DNA of 5,850 nt from positions 1 through 5,850 of the forward strand of contig PMJN01000372.1 of assembly GCA_003157445.1 (NCBI GenBank), in the 5' to 3' direction. Origin of the DNA: Micrococcales bacterium (GTDB taxonomy: Bacteria > Actinomycetota > Actinomycetes > Actinomycetales > Dermatophilaceae). The notes below the pieces were generated by a model, which did no database searches, was not told the origin of the DNA, and saw only the letters and a list, made by a program, of their open reading frames with translations. The position numbers were made by a program, and so were the translations under genes. This document shows positions 1 through 5,383 of the stretch, piece after piece; position 1 is the stretch's first letter; the number at the start of each line of letters is the position of its first letter.

Positions 1-885
1 GTGGCGGAATTGATTCGTGTCGGGTTGGTCGGAGCCGGCGCCATGGGCAGCGCGCTCGGGGCGGGCTGGGTCGCCGGCGGCGCGCGCGTGCTCACGTGCG
101 TCGTCGGGCGCAGCGACCGGACTCGCACCCTGGCGAAAGAGGCAGGGCTGGAACTCGTCGCAACCCTAGATGAGGTGGTGGCAGGGTGCGACTTCGTCGC
201 CTCGGTGGTCCCGCCCGCGTCCGCGGTCTCCTGCGCTGAGGACATCGCGCAGGCCGCCGAGCGCCGTGACGTACATCCCCTGGTCATTGATCTCAATGCC
301 ATCGCGCCGTCTACCGTGCGCCAGATCGGAGTCCGGTTGGGCAAGGCGGGCTGCGACCTGGTGGACGGTTCGGTCTCGGGCGCGCCTCCAAGCAGTGACT
401 CCGTCCCCACCCGGGTCTACGTCTGCGGGCCCCGCGCCGTCGAGCTCGTCCAGCTGCCCAACCCGTGGATTGACCTGGTCCTGCTCGCAGGGTCCGTGGG
501 CGCTGCCTCAGCCTTGAAGATGTGCACGGCGTCGATCTATAAGGGCACCCACGCGTTGGTGATGCAGGCCCTGCTGACCGCCGAGGCGAACGGGGTGCGC
601 GAAGCGTTTCTGGACGACACCGCACGCCGGTGGCCAGCCGACGTGCCGCACTGGCACATCGACGTCGCTGTCGCTGCCAGCAAGGGGTGGCGGTTCGTCG
701 ACGAGATGACCGAGATCGCCCGGACCCAGGCCGACGCCGGGTTGCCAGCTGGCTTGTTCGAAGGCGTGGCGGCAGCCTACGAACGGGCAGCGCGAACCGA
801 GCTCGGCCACGCCGATCCCGAACATATTGACCCTTCCGTGACCGTCGACGCTGTTGTCGCAGGACTCCGCATCCGGGCCAACTGA
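1..885 (+). CDS. NAD(P)-dependent oxidoreductase, 6-phosphogluconate/3-hydroxyacid dehydrogenase-like, DUF1932 C-terminus
   Basis: A predicted cytoplasmic dehydrogenase of 294 residues. Seen: a Rossmann dinucleotide-binding loop GAGAMGSALG at residues 11-20 just after the first beta strand, a substrate-loop motif DGSVSGAPP at 122-130 (the counterpart of the DxxxSGG loop of beta-hydroxyacid dehydrogenases), and a lysine-containing helix ALKMCTASIYKG at 171-182 where this superfamily keeps its catalytic lysine (K173 is the likely one). The C-terminal half, about 185-265, carries a GWRFVDEMTEIA stretch (229-240) typical of the DUF1932 domain. The substrate is not deducible; DUF1932 members are annotated as putative phosphogluconate-dehydrogenase relatives, and a true 6-phosphogluconate dehydrogenase would be much longer. 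The GTG at position 1 puts the glycine loop at the expected distance from the N-terminus, but the upstream sequence is missing, so the start cannot be confirmed by a ribosome binding site. It converges on galK with an 84-base gap, so it is not part of the gal operon. Confidence 0.85.
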   Translation: MAELIRVGLVGAGAMGSALGAGWVAGGARVLTCVVGRSDRTRTLAKEAGLELVATLDEVVAGCDFVASVVPPASAVSCAEDIAQAAERRDVHPLVIDLNAIAPSTVRQIGVRLGKAGCDLVDGSVSGAPPSSDSVPTRVYVCGPRAVELVQLPNPWIDLVLLAGSVGAASALKMCTASIYKGTHALVMQALLTAEANGVREAFLDDTARRWPADVPHWHIDVAVAASKGWRFVDEMTEIARTQADAGLPAGLFEGVAAAYERAARTELGHADPEHIDPSVTVDAVVAGLRIRAN

Positions 886-969
886 CAGAGGATCCGGGGC
901 TCCGGCTGCGCAGGCTGACCTTGCTCGCTTTCAAGTGACGCAATCTGAACCGAAGACCTACATAAGCCC

Positions 970-2094
970 TCAGTCGACCCGCGCCGCGCCCTGTGCCGGC
1001 TGGACAGCCCAGGAGCGGGGCGGACGGTATCCGTGATGGGCATAGGAACGGGCGATTGCTGCTTCGATCGCGGGCACATCGCCACTGCGGCCCAAGGTGA
1101 TGGTGGATCCGCCAAAGCCACCGCCGGTCATTCGGGAACCGAGCGCACCTGCAGTTCGAGCCGCGTCCACGGCGGCATCGAGCTTCGGGGTGCTAACAGC
1201 GAAGTCATCGCGCAGGGAGTTGTGTGAGGCGTCGAGTAGCGGGCCGATGGCTTCGACTCGGCCGGCGCGTAACAGTTCGACCGTCTCCAGAACGCGCGCG
1301 TTCTCGGTGACGACGTGGCGGGTGACCCGGATGAGGACGGGGTCGGCAAGCCTTCGTTCCGCTTCGGGCAGTGTGGTGATGTCGATGTCACGCAGCGCAT
1401 CGACGCCGAGCAGGCGCGCAGACTCGAGACAGGCGGCGCGGCGCTCGGCGTAGCCCCCGTGGGCGTGGCTGTGTTGCTCCCGGGTGTCGGTGACCAAGAT
1501 CGCCAGGTCCGCGGCCGCGAGTTCCATTGGCACCTGGTCGGCTGTGCCGGCGCGCAGGTCCAGGAGCAGGGCGTGCCCTCTGGTGCACATCAGGGAAGCC
1601 AGTTGGTCCAGCCCGCCGGTCGGTGCCCCAACGAAGTCGTTCTCTGCGCGCCGGGTGATCGCGACGAGTTCGGCTGGGGACAGTCCGAGTTGCCAAAGCT
1701 CGTTGAGCGCGGAGGCCACTGAGCAGATGAGGGCCGCTGACGATGAGAGGCCGGCGCCGAGCGGGACGTCACCGTCAACATGAATGTGGACGCCCGGCCT
1801 TTCTCCGGCGAGCTCGGCGAGGGCCCAGACGACACCGGCCGGGTACGCCGCCCAGCCCGTCACTGCCCCTGGCGCCAGATCAGGCATCGATATCTCGGCG
1901 GTTGACTGCACTTGGATAGACGAAATGAGCAGTGTTTCATCGGGACGCGACGTCACGGCTGCCGTGACCCCGGCCGGGATGGCGAACGGTAACGCGAAGC
2001 CGTCGTTGTAGTCGGTGTGTTCGCCGATGAGATTGACCCGGCCCGGAGCGCGCCAGACAGCCCGCTGACCAAGAGCCGGAGAAGTGCGGCTCAC
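970..2094 (-). CDS. galK: Galactokinase (GHMP kinase family)
   Basis: Cytoplasmic enzyme that phosphorylates alpha-D-galactose with ATP to galactose-1-phosphate, the entry step of the Leloir pathway. All family landmarks are visible in its 374 residues. The galactokinase signature GRVNLIGEHTDYNDG lies at 18-32, with R19 the likely active-site arginine. The GHMP ATP-binding loop PLGAGLSSSAAL is at 111-122. GGLDQLAS at 160-167 has D163 as the probable catalytic aspartate. The third GHMP motif TGGGFGGSTI is at 323-332. The length matches bacterial galactokinases (about 380), with no sign of damage. The start is GTG at 2094-2092, which shares four bases (GTGA) with the TGA of the upstream galE-galT gene and has a GGGGAGG ribosome binding site at 2105-2099 inside that gene. 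The two genes are therefore almost certainly co-transcribed and probably translationally coupled. It is the last gene of the operon; no obvious terminator stem with a T-run is seen in the 84 bases beyond it. Confidence 0.96.
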   Translation of the reverse strand: MSRTSPALGQRAVWRAPGRVNLIGEHTDYNDGFALPFAIPAGVTAAVTSRPDETLLISSIQVQSTAEISMPDLAPGAVTGWAAYPAGVVWALAELAGERPGVHIHVDGDVPLGAGLSSSAALICSVASALNELWQLGLSPAELVAITRRAENDFVGAPTGGLDQLASLMCTRGHALLLDLRAGTADQVPMELAAADLAILVTDTREQHSHAHGGYAERRAACLESARLLGVDALRDIDITTLPEAERRLADPVLIRVTRHVVTENARVLETVELLRAGRVEAIGPLLDASHNSLRDDFAVSTPKLDAAVDAARTAGALGSRMTGGGFGGSTITLGRSGDVPAIEAAIARSYAHHGYRPPRSWAVQPAQGAARVD

Positions 2095-2105
2095 TCACCC
2101 TCCCC
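2091..2105 (-). promoter_or_regulatory. GTGA stop-start overlap and ribosome binding site of galK
   Basis: On the minus strand the purine-rich GGGGAGG (2105-2099) is followed after four bases by GTG (2094-2092). The TGA stop of the GalE-GalT reading frame occupies 2093-2091. This arrangement is typical of translational coupling by terminating and reinitiating ribosomes, and it decides the galK start. Confidence 0.8.
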
Positions 2106-4127
2106 GCGGAGCCGTGCTGCGGCAGTCTCGGGTGCAATGTCGTTGATCCAGACTCCGGCACCGGACTCGGAACCGGCGAGGTACTTCAGCTTGCCGGAGG
2201 CACGCCGGATGGTGAAGATGTCCACCGAAAGATGCCACGCTTCACCCAATGGGCCTCTTGGTGCCTGTTCCCACCCAGCGATATAAGGAGCCGGGGTGTC
2301 AAAGAGCCGGTCGAACCGGGCGAGCACATCACAGTAGATCGCAGCCAACTCGGTCCGCTCGTCCGCGTTGAGATCAGGCAGGGAGCCGACGTGGCGACGA
2401 GGCGCCAAGCGCACTTCAAAGGGCCAACGTGCCGCGAAAGGAACGTAACCGACCCAACTCTGACCGGCGACAACGATCCGTCGGCCGTCGGAGAGTTCGT
2501 CATCAAGCAGTTGGCATTGCAGGCAGCCACCACCAGCCTCAACATGATCGACCAGTGTTTGAGCTGAGCGAGCAATGTGGGTCGGAAGGAACGGATAAGC
2601 GTAGATCTGCCCATGTGGGTGGGCTAGCGTCACACCGATCTCATCACCGCGGTTCTCGAAGCAGTAGACGTACTCCACACCTGGGAGAGCGCGCAGTTCA
2701 GCCGTGCGATGCACCCAGGCATCGATGATCGTGCCAACACGTTTCGGCGTCAGCGAGGCGAATGACGCAGTGTGGTCGTCGGTGAAGACCACGACCTCGC
2801 ACCGTCCGACTCCCGGGCCCGAACGAAACGGAAGCTCATCGCGGCGGGTTACCGACTTGGCTGCCGACTGCCCTAGTGACGGGAAGCGGTTCTCGAACAC
2901 CACCACGTCGTAAGCGCCCTCAGGAATCTCGGTCTGCCATCCCTCGCGGGACGGACATAACGGGCAGTCCGAGGTGGTTGGTTTGAAGGTCCGCCCCTGG
3001 CGATGACCTGCCACCACCGTCCACTCACGTGCGATTGCGTCCCAGCGGATCTCCGAGGTGCTAACCAACGCTGTCAGGTCACGTTCGTCGCGCACGGTAT
3101 GCCGGCGGCCTGGCTCGTCATCGAAGTACAGCAGCTCCCGGCCATCGCTTAGCACGGTGCGCGTCGGCGATAGCGGCGATCGCGAAAGCGCAAACTCCCA
3201 GGCATCGGCAACCATGTCGTTCAGAGTCCGGGTTGGCTGCCAGCCGAGCTCAGCCCTCGCAGACTCGCCGTCGGCGATGAGGACGGCAGGGTCGCCGGAC
3301 CGGCGTCCACGGTCGACGGTCGGCAATGGGTGTCCGGTGACCTGGCGGATGACATCGGCCATCTCCAGGACACTGGTGCCGACGCCGGTGCCGAGGTTGT
3401 AAATCAGGTGCTCGCCAGTCCTGGCTGCCCCTAGCGCGAGAAGATGCGCATCGGCAATATCGAGTACGTGGATGTAGTCACGGACTGCGGAACCGTCGGG
3501 CGTCGGGTAGTCAGTGCCGAAGACGTCGAGCACATCGCGATCGCCTGCAGCGACTTGCAGCGCGATCGGGATAAGGTGCGTCTCGACTCCATGGCGCTCG
3601 CCGTAGGTGCCGTACGCACCGGCGACGTTGAAATACCTCAAACTGACTGCAGCCAACCCGTAGGCCCTTGCGAAGGAGCTGATCATGAGGTCGACAGCCA
3701 GCTTGCTGGAGCCGTACGGGTTATTCGGCGCCGTCGCCGCGTCAACGGTGATCGGCACCGCAGACGGCTCGCCATACACCGCCGCGGTGGACGAGAAGAC
3801 CAGCCTGCCGACGCCGTTGATCCGCATAGCCTCCAGCAGTGCGAGCGTGCCCGACACGTTCGTGGCCCAATATCGCTCGGGTACGTTTACCGACTCACCG
3901 ACCAGTGATTTGCCGGCAAAGTGCATCACCCCGTCGAAACGCCCTGCCGATAGCACCGAGTTCGCGTCCGTGATCGGTGCGTGGATGAGCTCAGCACCCT
4001 CCGGGACAGCGTCAGCGTGGCCGGTTGAGAGATCGTCGAGCACCGTCACTTGGTGGCCTGCTTCGAGCAAGCGCGCCGCTGCGACGCTGCCGATGTAGCC
4101 AGCCCCGCCGGTAACCAACACACGCAT
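2091..4127 (-). CDS. galE-galT: Bifunctional UDP-glucose 4-epimerase / galactose-1-phosphate uridylyltransferase (GalE-GalT fusion)
   Basis: One uninterrupted frame carries two complete Leloir enzymes. Residues about 1-317 are GalE (NAD-dependent, interconverts UDP-galactose and UDP-glucose). They show the Rossmann loop GGAGYIG at 7-13, SSTAAVYG at 112-119 with T114 aligning with the catalytic serine of E. coli GalE, the YxxxK pair Y138/K142, and RDYIHV at 216-221. Residues about 325-678 are GalT (galactose-1-phosphate + UDP-glucose to UDP-galactose + glucose-1-phosphate). They show zinc cysteines CPLC at 388-391, the expected third ligand H452, and the active-site HPHGQ at 503-507, where H505 should carry the covalent uridylyl group. 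A C-terminal KLKYLAGSES block at 646-655 corresponds to the galactose-1-phosphate-binding region. The linker is only about 8 residues and both halves are near normal length. I start at ATG 4127 because AGGG at 4137-4134 lies six bases upstream; an adjacent GTG at 4130 would add one residue with poorer spacing. In the classical Streptomyces operon galT, galE and galK are separate, so the fusion is notable. A serine replaces the second histidine of the usual HxH near residue 632, which may weaken a non-catalytic metal site. Confidence 0.93.
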   Translation of the reverse strand: MRVLVTGGAGYIGSVAAARLLEAGHQVTVLDDLSTGHADAVPEGAELIHAPITDANSVLSAGRFDGVMHFAGKSLVGESVNVPERYWATNVSGTLALLEAMRINGVGRLVFSSTAAVYGEPSAVPITVDAATAPNNPYGSSKLAVDLMISSFARAYGLAAVSLRYFNVAGAYGTYGERHGVETHLIPIALQVAAGDRDVLDVFGTDYPTPDGSAVRDYIHVLDIADAHLLALGAARTGEHLIYNLGTGVGTSVLEMADVIRQVTGHPLPTVDRGRRSGDPAVLIADGESARAELGWQPTRTLNDMVADAWEFALSRSPLSPTRTVLSDGRELLYFDDEPGRRHTVRDERDLTALVSTSEIRWDAIAREWTVVAGHRQGRTFKPTTSDCPLCPSREGWQTEIPEGAYDVVVFENRFPSLGQSAAKSVTRRDELPFRSGPGVGRCEVVVFTDDHTASFASLTPKRVGTIIDAWVHRTAELRALPGVEYVYCFENRGDEIGVTLAHPHGQIYAYPFLPTHIARSAQTLVDHVEAGGGCLQCQLLDDELSDGRRIVVAGQSWVGYVPFAARWPFEVRLAPRRHVGSLPDLNADERTELAAIYCDVLARFDRLFDTPAPYIAGWEQAPRGPLGEAWHLSVDIFTIRRASGKLKYLAGSESGAGVWINDIAPETAAARLRGEGE

Positions 4128-4130
4128 CAC

Positions 4131-4139
4131 GAGCCCTAC
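4131..4139 (-). promoter_or_regulatory. Ribosome binding site region of galE-galT
   Basis: Minus-strand GTAGGGCTC lies directly before GTG (4130-4128) and ATG (4127-4125). The AGGG core is three bases from the GTG and six from the ATG, which favours the ATG. I could not find a convincing -35/-10 pair for the gal operon between here and 4262. A TTGATC at 4185-4180 has no matching -10 at 16-18 bases. Confidence 0.5.
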
Positions 4140-4219
4140 GTTACGCCGTTTGGTGAGTCCGCCCGCGAGAGTCAGAGACGATCAAGGAAGGGTAGAAGAC
4201 AGGGACTTGCGCCTCTACT

Positions 4220-4237
4220 CTGCGCGCTGCTGCGCAG
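4220..4237. repeat. Perfect 6-bp inverted repeat between galE-galT and the rtcB remnant
   Basis: CTGCGC (4220-4225), a six-base spacer GCTGCT, and GCGCAG (4232-4237) form an exact inverted repeat in the divergent gap between the gal operon and the rtcB fragment. It could be an operator for a dimeric regulator or a small RNA hairpin. At this GC content a six-base stem can also occur by chance, so no function is assigned. Confidence 0.3.
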
Positions 4238-4262
4238 TCGTAAATCGGCCAGGAGCGAGAAG

Positions 4263-4496
4263 GTGTGGACTGTGGTTGTCGCAGAGCCAGGCGCAGCGAT
4301 AGACCTGGTCGAAGAAACACCCTTCCGGTGGCGGATCGACCCGGTGGGGCAGGTGCGCGTCCCCGGGGTGGTGTTCGCGTCCCGTTCGCTGCTTCCTGAC
4401 GCCATCTCGGACCGGTCCTTGCATCAAGTGGGTGACGTGGCGACGCTGCCGGGCATCGTCGAGGTCTCCCATGCCATGCCTGACGTGCACTGTTGA
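4263..4496 (+). pseudogene. rtcB: Truncated RtcB-type RNA ligase, N-terminal 77 codons only
   Basis: RtcB joins RNA ends (2',3'-cyclic phosphate or 3'-phosphate to 5'-OH) using GTP and Mn2+; full-length proteins have roughly 400-480 residues. Seen here: a GTG start at 4263 with AGGAG at 4251-4255 seven bases before it, then 77 codons ending in TGA. The frame contains FRWRID (21-26), RVPGVVFAS (32-40), ATLPGIV (60-66) and AMPDVH (71-76). These match in order the N-terminus of long-form RtcB, where MPDxHxGYGFPIGG normally follows. Instead the frame reads one cysteine and stops. The metal-binding Asp/Cys and His residues and the GTP-attachment histidine all lie beyond this point in the family, so any product could not be a ligase. 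The intact ribosome binding site and lack of frameshifts suggest a fairly recent loss by deletion rather than gradual decay. No other RtcB segment is seen downstream in the window. Family assignment rests on remembered motifs. Confidence 0.72.
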
Positions 4497-4507
4497 GAGG
4501 AGTTGGC

Positions 4508-4703
4508 ATGCGCGCAGTAGTAGGTGACCGATCCACGTGCACGGCCGGGTGGGCGGCGCGACCCACGAGACGTCGGAGATCATCGAGATTCGGGGACAGG
4601 ACGGGGCGCCGCCACACCTGTGCGCCACGCCGACGTGCATGAGGGGCTCGTGGTCCCCGGAGCGGACGCGTCGGTAGAGCACCCCGCAGAGCCGCCAATC
4701 TAG
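4508..4703 (+). pseudogene. DUF1918 small protein gene with two frameshifts
   Basis: Read in three successive frames this stretch gives a complete DUF1918-family protein of 65 residues, a small actinobacterial family of unknown function. Segment one (ATG 4508 to 4530) reads MRAVVGDR. Segment two (4531-4620) includes IIEIRGQDGAPPHL. Segment three (4623-4700) includes RHADVHEGLVVPGADASVEH and ends at TAG 4701-4703. This matches the family pattern of a VGDR start, an E-V-RG-DG-PP-L core and a HEGLVFPGPDA-V tail. Each junction is repaired by adding one base: one near 4530 (CGATCC, expected CGGATCC) and one near 4621 (CTGTGC, expected CTGGTGC). The ribosome binding site AGGAG at 4498-4502, five bases from the ATG, is intact. 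Without repair, translation from the ATG runs into an unrelated frame and stops near 4643. Both losses would be a G from a GG pair, so base-calling errors in an intact gene are a real alternative. Confidence 0.72.
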
Positions 4704-4942
4704 CTGAAGTCGTCGCCGTTCTAGTTGGCGCCGTCCCCGCCGACAGTCCATGAGACCGCTCCACCGGACACCCCGGTCCGCCGCCACCAGGGTGGAGATC
4801 GCCCGTCGGCCCAAGACGACGCTGCCAGGCAACGCGCCCTGGCGAGTGGCCCGCCGCGACTCCGACCGGTCACCGCTGCACCGGTGAGCCCATCGTGGCG
4901 TTCTGAGCCCCATCCGTTCAACGACTCCTGCAACTACCTTGG
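4704..4942. other. Non-coding or unrecognisable stretch between the DUF1918 remnant and the transposase remnant
   Basis: About 240 bases in which no reading frame on either strand resembles a family I know and none has a good ribosome binding site. It contains one short perfect inverted repeat, TCACCG (4870-4875) and CGGTGA (4882-4887) around six bases, with no T-run after it. It is probably decayed sequence belonging to the surrounding remnants. Confidence 0.4.
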
Positions 4943-5131
4943 TTAGCCGGCGGTCGCCAGCATCCGGCGCGACCCAAGCGCCTCCCGCACTTTGCGGACG
5001 TGGTCACGGTGCCAGCCCGTCAGCTCACACAACTCATGCAGAACCTTGGCCTTAACCGCTCGCGACGACGACCGGTAGCGCGTCGCCGTGGCCTTCGTAA
5101 CCGCCTTGCGCTGGCTCTTCGTCGGTCCCAT
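4943..5131 (-). pseudogene. N-terminal fragment of an insertion-sequence transposase/integrase
   Basis: From ATG 5131 (minus strand) the frame gives 62 residues and a TAA at 4945-4943. It contains SQRKAVTKATATRYRSSSRA followed by KAKVLHELCELTGWHRDHVR. This is the N-terminal DNA-binding pattern (AVT-K-ATRYR-A-R-K-ILDEL-TGWHRDHARKAL) of a group of actinobacterial transposases that carry a DDE/rve integrase domain. Where the family continues with RKALR-ALGPR, this copy reads RKVREALGSR and ends within about ten residues, so the whole catalytic part (several hundred residues) is missing. The frame stays open upstream to 5218, but those residues are unlike the family and no ribosome binding site is evident. 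I see no convincing terminal inverted repeats or target-site duplication. It is a remnant, not an active element; the exact IS family is not assigned. Confidence 0.65.
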
Positions 5132-5211
5132 GTCCGAGGCTGGCCCAACCCCAACAGGAAACACCGACGCCACGTCGTAAGCGGGCATCTTTGGTGAGCC
5201 AACTCGCGTCC

Positions 5212-5223
5212 TTGACACGTCAA
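5212..5223. promoter_or_regulatory. Inverted repeat over the -35 box, candidate operator
   Basis: TTGAC (5212-5216), AC, GTCAA (5219-5223) is a perfect 5-bp inverted repeat with a two-base centre sitting exactly on the predicted -35. Sugar-transport operons are often controlled by LacI-, ROK- or GntR-type repressors binding such sites. No regulator gene is in the window, so this is only a candidate. Confidence 0.35.
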
Positions 5224-5240
5224 AGTTCGCGTCCTACTGT
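5212..5240 (+). promoter_or_regulatory. Predicted sigma-70-type promoter upstream of the substrate-binding protein gene
   Basis: TTGACA at 5212-5217 is an exact consensus -35. A 17-base spacer leads to TACTGT at 5235-5240, a reasonable -10 for a high-GC organism. Transcription would start around 5246-5248, giving a leader of about 137 bases before the ATG at 5384. It reads towards the lipoprotein gene and away from the transposase remnant. Confidence 0.6.
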
Positions 5241-5383
5241 GCTGAACAAGGATTGGGTTGCTCTGCTATGTGACAACGTGTTATGTCGGGACACCTACTT
5301 TCCAAGTGAGCGGCAAGCACAAGAAGATCGGACGGAACGGTCCAGATGTATTTTGTGATCTACCAGTGAACGGAGATGTCGAA

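Noticed and set aside
311..943. Minus-strand open frame of 210 codons opposite the dehydrogenase gene
   Set aside because: It is Arg-rich low-complexity translation typical of an antisense shadow; the plus strand has clear Rossmann and DUF1932 motifs.
886..969. Bidirectional terminator between the convergent dehydrogenase and galK genes
   Set aside because: Only short palindromes such as CTGCGCAG and a CCGG-GGCT-CCGG element are present, with no extended stem and no T-run on either strand.
4531..4670. Cupin-type fold suggested by a PPHL...H...HEGLVV pattern
   Set aside because: After joining the frames the whole stretch matches DUF1918 from its VGDR start to its PGADA tail, which accounts for more of the sequence than a cupin does.
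4508..4703. Programmed ribosomal frameshifting in the DUF1918 gene
   Set aside because: Two separate shifts in a 65-residue protein, with no slippery heptamer, stop-codon signal or stem-loop at either site, are far better explained by mutation or sequencing error.
4215..4913. Long minus-strand open frame (232 codons) across the rtcB and DUF1918 remnants, and a second one of 207 codons at 4141-4764
   Set aside because: Their translations are rich in Arg, Pro and Gly with no family resemblance, and they lie antisense to plus-strand remnants that carry recognisable motifs. Long antisense frames are common at this GC content.
4725..4946. Plus-strand open frame of 73 codons between the DUF1918 and transposase remnants
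   Set aside because: It has no ribosome binding site, an Arg/Pro-rich unrecognisable translation, and lies among decayed genes.
5241..5383. Riboswitch or attenuator in the leader of the substrate-binding protein gene
   Set aside because: I found no conserved aptamer core and no stable stem with a T-run, only a four-base GGAC/GTCC pairing.
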